From: Megamerina dolium
Taxonomy: Eukaryota; Arthropoda; Insecta; Diptera; Megamerinidae
DNA length: 64,000 nucleotides
NCBI GenBank assembly: GCA_963854835.1
Contig: OY978525.1
Coordinates: 6,758,001-6,822,000, forward strand
Direction of reading: 5' to 3'
A program made the position numbers and the translations under genes. The notes beneath the pieces are model-generated. The model ran no database searches. It was not told the DNA's origin and saw nothing but the letters and a program-made list of their open reading frames with translations. Positions 24,416-37,401 of this stretch are shown here, piece by piece (position 1 is the stretch's first letter; each line of letters begins with the position of its first letter).

Positions 24416-25914
24416 TATGTATACATGGATATAAAAATTTTCTTTTTCATTTGGTCTTTTTTTATTGTAAAAATCTATTTTATTATTTTTCATACATTCC
24501 TGTTGAAATCACTGTATATATTACACTACAATTATATGCCTTTTGTTTGCTATTACTGTGGACAAATAGATAAATAACAATATAAAAATTTAGGTACCCT
24601 AAGTAGTTATTTCCAAGTAGATACACATAATTTCTTTTAGTATTGTCACCTATTGAAATACCTTTAAACAGATTTGCAAAAATATGGACATATCTTTCGA
24701 ACAGTGTGTGTTCGAATAGTGTGTTAGGTAATACATATAATAATTCTAATACATAGTGAAGGTTGTAATTCTTATATAGGATCATAATATTATATACCTA
24801 ACATACTATTTGTTATTTTTATTTCCTAAATATTAAACTAAACAGATGCTTCCTGATTTGCATGTTCTCCTGATGAAATTTCTTCTAATGTTTACAAACA
24901 TATGTTTATATACATTTGTATACAAGAATGAAATAAAATATTTGAAAACACATAAAGGCATCATCATTTAAAACCGAATAATTGTTAAATTAAATAACCA
25001 TAACTTTACACTAGGAGATCAGAAAGAAAAGTAAGAATTTATATATGAAAGAATATGATTCACCTTTCAGTAGAAGATGATGCTGAACTGACGATTATAT
25101 GTAGCTGGACCTTCCATCTTTGACTTTGACTCACAAAAGACACCAAAAATATTGGCAATTATGAAATATTTATTAGTGTCTATTAAAAAGTGTGCACAGG
25201 AAAATTTAATTGATAATAAATATGTGGTAATATATTGTTAAAAATATGCTTTTTATCTGTTAAGATTCCATAACTTAAACAATACAGAATTGAATGTCTT
25301 TGAATGTAATTTAAAAGAATTGAATTTCATAAACAAAAAAATATTACATATATTGTGACTTTTATTTCATTTATCAGTTCATCATCATTATACAATTGGT
25401 GTTCAGATTGTATAATAAATCAAAGAGACACAAAAATTTTTTTTTTTAATCGGTTAAATCATTAAGCGTGAAAGAAATACCAAAATCACTTTATTACCAC
25501 AATTTAACACTTCAATAATCAGGAATAAAATATCTGCAATAGTAAAAAAACAAAAACAACAATTAAATTTATTTATTACCTACAAAATAAAAATATTATA
25601 CATTGCTCTTTCGGTGTAACATGCAAATTGTGGCCTTTACCAATGGCATGCAGTTGACTGGTAGCGGACAGACAATAAAAGTGAAACAGGCAGGTACCTT
25701 CTACCATTTGGTATACATATGTAGATACACCATAGATGAAAAATCCAAAGATAAGAAAATTTATATAAATTAAAATGAAAAAGAATTTTAGTATATAAAT
25801 TGTAAACAATAATTGGTTTAATAAAATCAAAATCAAAATGTGTCAACAGCATTAGTGTCACAAGTTCAGTTCACAGCTGATAAACTAGTGCAATGAACAA
25901 AAAATTCTGATGTA
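24416..25914. other. AT-rich stretch, nothing recognised
   Basis: No motif-bearing frame. The 100-codon minus frame at 24483-24785 is rich in Tyr, Leu and Asn as expected from AT-rich sequence. Confidence 0.45.
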
Positions 25915-27025
25915 CGAAGGCGGTCCCAGAACTACCTGACCTAATAAAGAAAACACAACAAATTTGCGAGAATTGTTCTTTATTTCTCAATATAATCACC
26001 TTTCAGTTCTATACACTTTTCCCAGCGATATTCTATAGCTTCGATACCATGTTTAGAGTATGATCTGACTAGATCATTAAAATAGCCATCTAGCGTAGAC
26101 TCCACCTCTTCGTTGTTTGCAAATCTTCTACCACCACCAAGAAATTTTTTCAAATTTGGAAACAGAAAATAACCCGCCCTTTAGCTCATTGATTTTGGCC
26201 TTAGTAATAGCGGATGTGTGAACTGGTGCATTGTCTGGATGAAACAACACTTTCTTTTTCGCCAAATGAGATCTTTTTTCTTTAATTTCATCACTTAAAC
26301 GCTGCAACAAATTAGCATAATACTCGTCGTTGATTGTTTTTCCTTTTTGAAGATAATCAATAAAAATTATCCAACGTGCATCCCAAAAAACAGACACCAT
26401 AACCTTGCCTGCAGATGGAACTGTCTTCGATTACTTAGGACACGATTCTCCCCTTTCAGTCCACTTTTTTGACTGCTCCTTTGTCTCAGGTGTGAAGTGG
26501 TGGACTCATGTCTCACTATGGCTTTATTACTGTGAGCAAACGCGGCACCCATCTGGCACACAACTGTTTCATCTCCAAATTATCGGTCAATATACGATAT
26601 ATAGCATTTTTTGAAATGCCTGTAATTTCAGCTAGCTCACGCAACTTCAGCCGGCGATCTTCCAATACTATTTTGTGGATATTCTTAACCGTTTCTGGCG
26701 TGGCCACCTCAATTGGTCGACCACTACGGGTTTCGTCTTGGCAGCTCGTACGACCTCGTTTAAACTCTGTCACCCAATATTTTATGCTCGTAAACGAAGA
26801 AGCAGACTCCCCCAGAGTAGAATCTAGTTCGGCTTTAATATTCGTTGGACTGAGAACTTGCAAATGAAAGTATTCAATTACATAACGGTGACCAATTTTT
26901 TCCATGTTTAAAAATTCACTGAGGTCGTTAACTTTCCGTGGCTCCAAAAAAATACTAAAAAGTAATTTCTTGCAAACTACTGCCGCCATCTATATGTCAA
27001 GTCGGGTAGTTCTTAGACCGCCCCG
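25915..27025 (-). mobile_element. mariner element D, both ends present
   Basis: TA at 25913-25914 and 27026-27027 flank inverted repeats of about 28 bases: CGAAGGCGGTCCCAGAACTA on the left and the complement of TAGTTCTTAGACCGCCCCG on the right. 1111 bp, about 150 shorter than relatives because of internal deletions. Same lineage as remnant A at 6373. Confidence 0.9.
25990..26905 (-). pseudogene. mariner transposase (element D), broken
   Basis: The chosen start is the ATG ending at 26905 (MEKIGHRYVIEYFHL), as in relatives; the open frame itself extends further up. The first 130 residues are uninterrupted: YWVTEFKRGRTSCQDETRSGRP, the EITGISKNAIYRILTD helix-turn-helix and LCARWVPR. A deletion after HSNKA then removes the first catalytic Asp codon and shifts the frame. 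A later piece has VFWDARWIIFIDYL and the second segment LFHPDNAPVHTS with its Asp. The SPDLAPSDF segment with the third Asp is deleted between INELKG and GLFSVSKFEK. Not functional. Confidence 0.9.
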
Positions 27026-27496
27026 TATAAATGTATCAAGTGGACTACAACCCACCTAACCACGTGATTTTAGCAAGAAATTAATTCAGTGAAAAAATTT
27101 ATGTCATTTTTATAGGAAAATTATAGGGTGAACCTGCTGTAAGAAATGGGCAAAGTCAGCCTCAGAGGTCGGAAAGGTTATAGTAACAATATTTTTTTTT
27201 AAGATTTGACGGAAATAATCAAATATATATTTCGGATGGGTAAAGAAGCAACATAAACATTGGAAGAAGTGTAGCTAGATGAAAGGAGATTTCATTTAAT
27301 TAAGATTAAAATTAAGAGAGAAAAAAAATGAGTTGTTTAGTTGGGTATACGTAATGGTTGAGGGTGATGATATGCTGCTATTGCAACCTGTGCATATATT
27401 TAACAGTACTTTATTACTTTTCTTCACTTTAATGTTGGTTGTATTTTTTTTGTTTTCAATTATTATAATTTATTTGAACAAATGTAATTCTTTATA

Positions 27497-27754
27497 TTAG
27501 GGCGGGTCAAAAATTTTGATCAAAGAGCATATTTGCAAAAAAAAAAAGAGGGTGACTATGGGTCTAACATCAATTTTGATTTGGTGCATTTGACAAATAC
27601 GTATTGCTATCCATAAAAAAATTTTTTTTTGGTAAATGCTGGGGACGTCAAAATGGATTTTATGTAGGTCCATGGTTTCTTGTGCAAATATACTTGAAAT
27701 CATCGGTAGATTATTCTTCTTCTTCCTATATTTGTCTCATTTGACCCATCCTAA
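27497..27754. mobile_element. Small MITE (258 bp), family 2
   Basis: TA|TTAGGGCGGGTCAAAA at the left and TTTGACCCATCCTAA|TA at the right give a 15-base inverted repeat with one or two mismatches and TA duplications on both sides. No coding capacity. The TA target suggests a Tc1/mariner-type parent. Confidence 0.75.
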
Positions 27755-28780
27755 TATACAAATTTTGTTTACTTGTCTGGCATTTTTGCCATATTATTGT
27801 TAATTTTATTCAGATATTTTATTAACTCATTTTTGTTGTTGTTGTAGCTCCAATAATCTCTAATTATTTTTTAAATTGTATGCTATTATATGCATTTATG
27901 TTGTTTATACTTATGCTATAATCTATTATGGTATCGTTTGTAGATCTACTGCTGAAGTGTGCATGTAGTAAAATGGTTGCATGCAGCACACCAATGTAAC
28001 ATGTTGCACATCATAAATCACAAAATTGATGTCTTGATTGTTTGCATTGTACTATATTATGTTGTTATACTATATACGTATGCTGTTGTTGTTGTGCATT
28101 TTACCGCAACATAAATCACCAACAAAAAAATTTAAAAAACGAAAAGAAGAAGAAACAAAGTAGAAGAAGTAAAAAAAATAAGATAATTTCGAGTTCATGT
28201 AAATTTGACATGAATAGGTTAAAATGTTTATTTGTTTTAAAAATTTGTTAGTATTATTTGGCGCTCTCTTAATGTTGAGTGATATTTTTTTTTTCTTTTA
28301 AATTATTAACCTTTAAATCTAAATTATTTAATTTTGTGGTTCATTCTAAAAGGCTTAGGATTTGTTTGTCAGTGAGACAGTGGTGAGACTTTATTATAAA
28401 ATGCCATTTGTTTTGTAGTTATATTTACCACAGTGTGAGGGCCTAAGTGAGTTCAGTGGGTTATCCTATCAAACTGTGTATGTTGTAATTGTAGACTATA
28501 GACAATCCCTTTTTTTATTACTCACCGTTGCAGCATATATGTATATGTAGAGGTATTTTATTTGTTTACGTATATTTATTTATTAAAATTTTGCAATGAT
28601 TTATGCTAGCATTGAAATAATAAACAGTGATTTATTGATTTAAATAGCATAACGTAAACAAGAACAAGAACAACATTAACAATAGCAATAACAGCAACAA
28701 CTTTCAAAACAACAAATCAACAACAACAACAACAATTCAAAATATCTACTACTTAATTAAGCGAGTGATTTACTCTAAAT
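27755..28780. other. AT-rich stretch with CAA repeats
   Basis: Contains short GTTGTTGTT runs (27834, 28084) and a CAACAACAACAACAAC run at 28719-28735. No supported coding region. Confidence 0.5.
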
Positions 28781-28839
28781 GCCTACCATTGGTTTATGCA
28801 TTGGATAAACACCCGCGACTTCTACCATTAAGAAGGTGG

Positions 28840-30113
28840 GTCAGCAAGACGCTGAAAATTGAAGTAAACAACATCTCCAAAAATCTTTAAATTTTTTTAA
28901 CATAGTCTCATTTTAGCGCGATAGACTTCATCCAACGATTACTCGAGTCCATCAAAAGAAGCATTTGTTTCATCGGACAACTTCTCATTCGGCTTAAATC
29001 TCTTATCGTCAAGCCAGTTCATCATATTTTTGAAACAAGAAATATGTGCAGGTGTTTAAATCTAGAGAATATGATGAATTAGAGAGCAATTCGAAATCTA
29101 GTTTATGAAATATTGCCATTGCTACTACGGACTTATGCGTCAGTGCTTTGTTCTGTTGGAAGAGCAATTTTTCGACGCACAAATGCGGTCGTTTTTCGAT
29201 CGAGCAGCTTTTAACTGATCCAACAGATCTTTATAATATTCGCCAATGAGCGATTTATATATATTTTTTATGTATGGCACTTATAGGCCCCGAAGGGACC
29301 TTTCCTTGACCTTTTCCACTTTTCTTACAGTACTGTTGTGTGTGTTAAATATTTTTTTTTGACTGGTCCTACTTACATTAGTCGGTTACGAACTGCGGAA
29401 CCTTTGTGACATCACTTTTTCTGAGCTTTGTCCTAGAGTTCTTTTAGAAGCGTTTTCATGGCAAATTGTTACTGTCGGAAGAATTGCCAATTGCTTACCG
29501 ACCGTTGCGTACCGTGCGACAAAAAATCGTTTCGATATTAAGGTTGTACTTCAGCCAAGGATTGAACCCACGACCGACAGATCGTAAGGCCAACACACTA
29601 TCCACGACTGGCGAATTCACGTTGGTCTTTTTAGGCTTCGATACACCGTGAGCAGAGCATTGTTTCGACTGTTTTCTGATCTCTAGTGTGTTTTAATGAA
29701 TCCATATTTCGTCCACGATTATAAAATGGTGCAAAAACTTGTTTCGAGTGCGATAGAATATCGCCAAACACTGCTTTCAAGTTGTCATATAGCGTTTGTT
29801 GTCAATTGTTAGGAAGTGCGGCCCCCATCTTGTGGATAGCATTTTCATATTCAAATATTTATGCAAAACTGAAATTACTGATCCATGTGATCAGCCTGTA
29901 ACCTCTTTCCAATATCATAATGCGCATTTTGTAGACAATTTCTGGTGTTAATTGCCTTAATTGGGCGACTAGATTGTTTGGCGTCACTTGCGCTGGTACG
30001 AACGCAATGAAATTGGGTAAACTAATGGAGGATGACTCCAATCGACGGCGAAGAGTTTTGGTAATATTGCAATCCAAAACTTTTGTTTGGGTTGCGTGAT
30101 GCTTTTCTTTCAT
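28840..30113 (-). pseudogene. mariner transposase (element E) split by a SINE
   Basis: Minus-strand reading from about 30113: decayed DNA-binding part, then MGAALPNN, HHFIIVDEIWIH (first segment, Asp kept) and the QSKQ region; the SINE at 29273-29616 interrupts here. Beyond it, SLIGEYYKDLLDQLKAARSK, then a poorly preserved second segment, and the C-terminal piece MMNWLDDKRFKPNEKLSDET and FDGLE. The HQDNAP and SPDLAPS segments are beyond recognition. Many stops and shifts. Terminal repeats were not found, so element limits are approximate. Confidence 0.8.
29273..29616 (-). mobile_element. SINE (copy 4), type I, nested in mariner element E
   Basis: On the minus strand it reads, in order, degenerate tRNA-like head (GGATAGTGTGTTGGCC, then ATCTGTCGGTCGTGGGTTCAATCC), TTTCGATA block, CGGTAAGCAATTGGCAATTC, GACAAAGCTCAGAAAAAGTG, TTCCGCAGTTCGTAACCGAC, AACAGTACTGTAAG and the end GGGGCCTATAAGTGCCATA. 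Almost full length. It separates the two halves of one transposase, so it inserted after the mariner. Confidence 0.85.
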
Positions 30114-30119
30114 TTTTGA

Positions 30120-31839
30120 CTTTTTAAGAAAATGCTCGTAGACCTCTGCTTCACATGACTGTCACAACAAAACTATTTAACGGATCTGTCTGAAAATTTG
30201 GTTGAATTCTTTTAAAATATATTTGACTTATTGAAAACCATACATTTTTTTTCTGAACAGGGTGTTCCTTATTTTAATTTTCAGGGATTTCTGTTGATTG
30301 GTTCTGCTTGGCGATTCTGAGTATGCGACTAATAATGCAAGTAGGTACATACATAGACTCTTACACAACATAGACCTTTACTAAATACATACAAATAGAG
30401 TAATAATGCCGAGTCTTATAAAAAAATGTACACATTTTCTTTTTTTTTTCTCATGTACTCATAAGAATTACCTCTGTGCCTGCCTCTATTTCTATAAATG
30501 TACTTGTTTATGTATTTGTAAGTACTTTTTCTTTATTTTGACATTTTACAATATTATTTTTATTTTTCATTTTCATTATTTTACTATTAAATCGTACTAT
30601 TGAATTTTTGCATGAAAAATGATTATATTATTTCATGCTCATTTATTCATCAAATGTCAGTCATTTAGTCCAACTAGATATTTGTATACGAAGAGTGCAT
30701 TTGATTTTGTAATAAGTAGGTATCGACTAATTGAAATGTTAAAGTCATTTAGTTGCACTTGTATTAATTTTTTTCATAGTTACAATATATTTATTTTTAC
30801 TTCACTGCACTTAAGGGTGAAGGTAAATATATGGGTATTTTTCGGCTTGAGGTTTTTCATCAATTACTGAAATCATCTCTTATGCTAATGTAATCGTATT
30901 CACCACCATATGCTGTATATTAACACAATAGTAGATATGGTTTTAAGTCATTGTTTTAATTACTTTCAAGTCCATGAATTTCGTTTACCATGACCATCAT
31001 AAAAATGTCAAAGGTCATTTTATGATCGTTCATAATATATTACCTTCTATTGAAAGGTGCATCATATTTTTTCATGGATAGTCACTAGCCTCTTTCTTTG
31101 CTTTATGATTTCCTAGTGAAATGTTGCACTTAACTAGCAAGTAGATTTTGTGAACAAGATTTTATATATACAAAATGAGATTACATCAGAAGAAAATTAG
31201 AAAAGAAATAACATACAATATGTTTACTTCAATAACTGTACAGGTAGTACTTTATTTGTCATTTTGACATTATAACGTATGGGCATTTCTCAGAAAAAAT
31301 CAAACAAAGGTGAAGAAATTGTAATGAATTGATATGTATGATTTTGATTTTATCATTACTCGTATTAATGTAAAATAAAAATTTGTCATTTATCTTACTT
31401 TATAATATATAAAAGAATTTCACGATAACACTTTCACAATGTATGTATATATTATGAAATTAGATTCATAGTATTCGTAATTTTCACAAAAGAAAAATTC
31501 TTCAAAAAGCAATTTTATTTTTTTGTCACGTCCGAAACGTTTTATATTCGCTGATATCTTGAAATCAAACACTCGATTGTATCTAAGTTTTCATTGAAGA
31601 ATATTATTTACTCTTCTAGTGCTACAAAACAATCAAAATCAATTGCTTCTACAATTGATTACACGAATTTTACACGAATGTCGCGTCCGTATCTCAGGAG
31701 ATGCCCGAATGTTATTTACAAATTTCACATTGTGTAGGATACATTCTTACAAGGATATAAATATATATACTTGGCAATTTTTTTTTTCTAAATATCTTAT
31801 ATGCCGATTTTTATTGTTCTAAGGCCAGCGTACCTGAGA
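30120..31839. other. AT-rich stretch, nothing recognised
   Basis: No supported gene. Near 31526 TTTTGTCACGTCCGAAACGT and TCGCTGATATCTTGAAAT match a motif found again, in both orientations, at 38660-39050, so part of 31500-31700 is probably a copy of that undescribed repeat. Confidence 0.45.
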
Positions 31840-34480
31840 AAAGTAACTACAAATATTGCTATTCAATTGTTAAGGACGATTATAAAGAAAAGGTTTATTT
31901 TTTTTTTTTTTTGCATAATTGTATGATCGTTAAAGAAACAAGTTTCAACAGGAGTGTTGAAGAACATTTTTTTTTTATAAATAATGAGTAGATTTAGGCT
32001 AGAAGAATGAAGTACAATTCTACAAATATTGCTATTCTATTGTAAAGGACAATTAAAAAGAAACGGTTTACTTTTTTTATGATCATAATATGCAAATTAA
32101 TGAAAGAGATTTCAACAGAAGCGGAAGAAAGATAGAAAGGCAAATTCCTACTCATAAATATGTGAGTTCAGGACAATTATAAAGATAATTTTTATATTTT
32201 TACTTCAAGTACGGACATTTCAACAGGAGCGGAGGAAAGATAGAAAGATAAATTCGTCCTCATAAATATGTGAGTTTAGATTTCTGCTAGACGAATGAAC
32301 TATTATTCTACTAATTTACCTTCTCAACCGTTAAGGAAAATTATAAAGAAAAGGTTTATTCATATATTTCTTCCACAATTTTATGATCATGTTATGTACC
32401 TTAGCTACACACATTTTACAGCAGCGGAGGAAAGATAGAAAGGTAAATTCGTCCTCATAAATATGTGAGTTTGGATTTAAGCTAGAAGATTGAAATATGA
32501 TGCAACCAATATTGCTATTCAAATGTTAAGGACAATTACCAAGAAAATTTTAAAATTTTTTTCCGATCTTATTATGTACTTTAATAGGAGCGGAAGAAAG
32601 ATAGAAAGGTAATTACTTCCTCATAAATAAATGTGTTTAGATTTAAGCTAGAACGATAAAGTACAATTCTACAAGTATTGCTATTCTATTGTTATGGACA
32701 ATTATAAAGAAAAGGCTTGCACTTTTTCGACAATTTTATGATCATATTATGTATCCTAACTATGGACATTTTACAGGAGCGGAGGAAAGATAGAAAAATA
32801 AATTCTTCCTCAAAAATATGTGAATTTAGATTTAAGCTAGTAGATTGAAATATGATGCAACCAATATTGCTATTCAAATGTTAAGGACAATTACCAAGAA
32901 AATTTTAAAATTTTTTTCCGATCTTATTATGTACTTTAACAGGAGCGGAAGAAAGATAGAAAGGTAATTACTTCCTCATAAATAAATGTGTTTAGATTTA
33001 AGCTAGAACGATGAAGTACAATTCTACAAGTATTGCTATTCTATTGTTATGGACAATTATAAAGAAAAGTCTTGCATTTTTTCGACAATTTTATGATCAT
33101 ATTATGTATCTTAACTACGGACATTTTACAGGAGCGGAGGAAAGATAGAAAAATAAATTCTTCCTCAAAAATATATGAATTTAGATTTAAGCTAGAAGGT
33201 TGAAATATAATGCTACCAATATTGTTATTCTATTGTTGAGGACAATTATATAGAAAAGGCTTAAATTTTTTGCACAATTTTATGATCATATTATGTACCT
33301 TAACTACGGACATTTTACAGGAGCGAAGGAAAGATAGAAAGATAAATTCCTCCTCAAAAATATGTGAGTTTAGATTTAAGCTAGGAGATTGAAATATGAT
33401 GCAACCAATATTGCTATCCAAATATTAAGGACAATTATCAAGATTATTTTAATATTTTTTCCGCAATTTTACGATCATATTATGTACTTAAACAGGAGCT
33501 GAAGAAAGATAGAAAGGTAAATTCTTCCTCAAAAATATGTGAGTTTAGATTTAGATTAGAAGAATGATATACAATTCTACCAATATTGCTATTCAAGTCT
33601 TAACGACAATTATAAAGAAAAGGTCTACATTTTTTGCACAATTTGCTGATCATATTATGTACTTTAACTACGGACATTTTAACAGGAGCGGGGGAAAGGT
33701 GGAAGTGTAAATTCCTTTAATAAATATGTGTGTTTAGATTGAAGCTAGAATAATAAAAATTAATGCAACCAATATTGTTATTCAATTTTTAAGGACAATT
33801 ATAAAGAAAATTTTTATATTTTTTCGCAAATTATGATCATATTATGTAAATACTTTAACGACGAAGTTTTAACAGGATCTGAGGAAAGATAGGAAGGTAA
33901 TTATTTCCTCATAAATATGTGTGCTTAGATTTAGGCTAGACGAATGAAATATTATTGTAATAACATTCCTTCTCGACAATTAAGGACAATTATAAAAGAA
34001 AGGTTTATATTTCTTTCACAATTTTATGATCATATTATGTACTTTAACTACGGACATTTCAACAGGTGCGGAGGGAAGATAATAAGATAAATTTCTCCTC
34101 ATAAATATGTGAGTTTAGATTTAGGCTAGAAGAATGAAGTACATTTCTACCAATATTATTATTCAATTGTTCAGGATAATTATAAAGAAAACGTTTACTG
34201 TTTTGTACTATTTTAAGATCATGATATGTTAAAAAATAAGATTGCAGCAGGAGCAGAGGAAAGATAGAATGGTAAATTTCTTTCGCTAGAAGATTGAAAT
34301 ATAATCCTACCAATATTGATATTTAAGTGTTAAGGACAATTATTAAGAAAAGATTTGCATTTTTTTTTGCAAAATTTTATGAATATTAACTAATGAGGTT
34401 TTAACAGGAGCGGAGAAAAAATAGAAGGATAAATTCCTTTTATAAATATGTGAGATTAGATTAAGGATAGAAAAATAAAT
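31840..34480. repeat. Satellite-like tandem array, ~185-bp units, about 14-15 copies
   Basis: The words GGAGCGGAGGAAAGATAGAA, CTCATAAATATGTGAGTTTA, CCAATATTGCTATTC and GGACAATTATAAAGAAAA recur in order. The first starts at about 32118, 32226, 32411, 32586, 32776, 32941, 33130, 33319, 33495, 33686, 33875, 34065, 34249 and 34408. The spacing is 159-190, with one 108-base short unit. Units at 32520-32880 and 32880-33235 are a near-identical 355-bp dimer. Each unit yields the same 60-odd-codon minus frame by chance; these are not genes. Confidence 0.9.
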
Positions 34481-36720
34481 ATACAATATTTATTTGGATT
34501 GTTTTTAGTTTATGCACTTTGTACTATGAAAAGATATAGGCAATTTTGAAAAGATTTACAACTCAGTAAATAAAAGATAAGAGAATATTTTTTTCATATT
34601 ATTTCTATTATGAATAATATCAGAAAGTGCCCATCCGACGACATTGTTAGCCTCTTACAATTTCATGTATTAGAAATTTACGTGTATTCTCAAAGAGGAT
34701 GACAAAGTGAAATAAATGAAAGTGGTTTTAGTATTGAACCTTTGAAGCGTATAATGTGATCATTCTTCAAATTCTGTACGTTATTGTTTCAGTTGGAATA
34801 GATTTTTAAAGATACATAAGTAAATACAATAAATAGTTATTATTTATGATCTTTCTTTTGAATGGAACATTCAAAGACATTTAACATAGAATATAAGACA
34901 GAGGAATCTACATGTGACATATGAAGTTTTTGAATTGTTGCAAATATTTCTGAGCGCCTGTTGTGTGAACGTGAATTGAACGTATCAAGCGTGACTAACA
35001 ATTAATAGATTGATCGATGATGTTTGCGCATTATTAACCCTTTTGTTGTCAAAGGAAAGACATTTTTTTTTGTTACAAAAATTAAAAATTATTATAAAAA
35101 ATCTAATTTGTACATTTTCAATTAATATTTTAGAATTTTTTTTATTAAATTTATGAAATAAAAATTAGGAATATAAAAAATTTTTGGCTTTTGAACCTTG
35201 TTTTTTGCATTTCTTGAACTCTTTTAAAATTATACTTAAAAATATTTCATTTTAAATGCAAAGCAAATAATATTCATTTAAAAAATAATGGATTTGAATG
35301 TTTGAAAAAATCGAAATTATGCTTAGCCAAGGGTTAAAATAAATACATATTGCTGCAGTTAATGCTAATTCAACAAATGTCAATTGATCAAAATTACTAT
35401 TACATATGGGTGCGCAGATACATCATGATAGCTTATATTGTATTGTCAAAAAGTGTCAAATTTTGCACAATTCAAATAAGCGCAATAAGTCAAATTATAC
35501 AATACACACATATATACATAACATACAACTAAATACAGCACATATAAGCATTTCGATGTAGATGATGTTTATCTTAACAACGTCACATATTACTAGAAAT
35601 GACATTTTTAAAGTACAACATTAAAATTAATGTCATCGAATTAAAATAAAAGTATGTATTTCGAACGAGGCGCATGAGGGAGGGAATAAATATAGAAAAT
35701 TTGAAATGCAAATTAAAACTGTAAAATCAAAGTGTCAAAAATTATTCGTAGAAAATAAAAAAAAAAAAAAAATAAACTAAATAAAATACATATTTGACAG
35801 CAATTACAGCAGGAACGATAGATAAATGTAGGCAGGCAGGCAGTTTGTCTTGTTACAATGTGCTTTGAAAGTAAACAATTTTCAACAATTACCAATTGGC
35901 ACATGTACTCAGGCACATACAATTCAAATATTATACATTCATTAGAATAGTTATGCATTGGAATCTGCCATTTGTTATTTGACATCATATACCAATTAGA
36001 ATGGGAACAAATGTACGAAAATTTTATAGATATTTGTTTTTTTTTTTAGCTCATTAGTGAAGTACATATACTCGTACGTGTCCATATATGTACTATGTAG
36101 TATATGAATTTGTTATGGAAAATTATTCCAACTGAACGAAAAGAAACAAAAAAAAAAAAATCAAATAAAATATTAATTCCATTAAATCATTACATACTCG
36201 TGTATTCAGTTGAACTACAGTACAGTGTACGCGTATGTAGTAGAGTGTATACAAAATTTTTAATAGTAATTTGAAAAAATCGTAAAAATATTTATGATTT
36301 GTGGGTAAATTATTACGATTAAGGTAGGGGTAGCTATTTAAGTTTTGCTGCTAATTGTTTTCGTTGTTTGTTTGCAGCTAAGATTATCAATAGATATTCT
36401 TTAGAAAAACAAAAAGCGGTCGTTTAGTATTTTCGAAAGTAAAAATTCCCCAGAAAAACTTTAGGAAAAAAGGGCTCAACCATATGAACTCGTTTTTTAA
36501 TGCTGTCCAAAGTAATTCCATATAAAAATGGTAGCGAATTTCGCCGAAACACCTACAAGATTGTTTTTGCTAAATAATGGCAACCATTTTTGGTAATTGA
36601 CAGAGAACGATTTGCAAGATTTGTACCGAAGATCACTTAATATTATTCTACATAAACTGTCGTGACATATAAATTCTCTTATATGTGGCGTTGGGACTGG
36701 AAATTCACTATTCAACTGGA
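34481..36720. other. AT-rich stretch, nothing recognised
   Basis: AT-rich sequence with poly-A runs (35758-35772, 36150-36161). The short open frames have no motif. GGCAGGCAGGCAG at 35831-35843 is a small simple repeat. Confidence 0.45.
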
Positions 36721-36789
36721 AGCAAATGTTAGGAAAATATAAATTCTCTAGATATTGTCGGTGCGAAGAAAGACGCGTAATCAAGTTGA

Positions 36790-37265
36790 CGGCGAACAAA
36801 AAATTATTTAAACTAGGTCGATTGGTTAGGATGTTAGGAAAATACAAAGACTCTACATATCGTCGGTGCATACGAAGAAAGACGCACGAGTGTTTTAACG
36901 ACGAAGAGAGACGCGTAAAAAAAAAATAAGACGAAGAAAGACGTGTAATCATTGTTGACTGCGAACAAAAAATTATTTAAACTAGGTCGATTGGTTAGGA
37001 TGTTAGGAAAATACAAAGACTCTACATATCGTCGGTGCATACGAAGAAAGACGCACGAGTGTTTTAACGACGAAGAGAGACGCGTAAAAAAAAATAAGAC
37101 GAAGAAAGACGTGTAATCATTGTTGACTGCGAGCAAAAAATTATTTAAACTAGGTCGATTGGTTAGGATGTTAGGAAAATACAAAGACTCTACATATCGT
37201 CGGTGCATACGAAGAAAGACGCACGAGTGTTTTAACGACGAAGAAAGACGCGTAAAAAAAAATAA
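36790..37265. repeat. Three ~168-bp tandem units in the left foldback arm
   Basis: The word ATTGGTTAGGATGTTAGGAA starts at 36821, 36990 and 37158. The second and third units are almost identical. Because 168 is divisible by three, the minus strand stays open for up to 182 codons with a 56-residue repeat; see rejected items. Confidence 0.9.
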
Positions 37266-37401
37266 GACGAAGAAACACGCATAATCATTGTTGACGGTGA
37301 ACAAAGGTGAGTAAGCATAATTGACGACGAAGAAAGGCGCGTAAATATATTTGACGACGAAGAAAGACACTTTATAACACATTTAAAGCTTGACTATTTA
37401 T

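Noticed and set aside
32331..34313. Several ~60-codon minus-strand frames with the same sequence (MNSNIGCIIFQS...)
   Set aside because: They are the same satellite unit read repeatedly, with no upstream gene structure.
31840..34480. CRISPR-like array
   Set aside because: Units are ~185 bp, diverged throughout and without unique spacers; the genome is eukaryotic.
36834..37382. 182-codon repetitive minus-strand frame as a protein-coding gene
   Set aside because: Explained by the 168-bp tandem units of the foldback arm, whose length preserves the frame.
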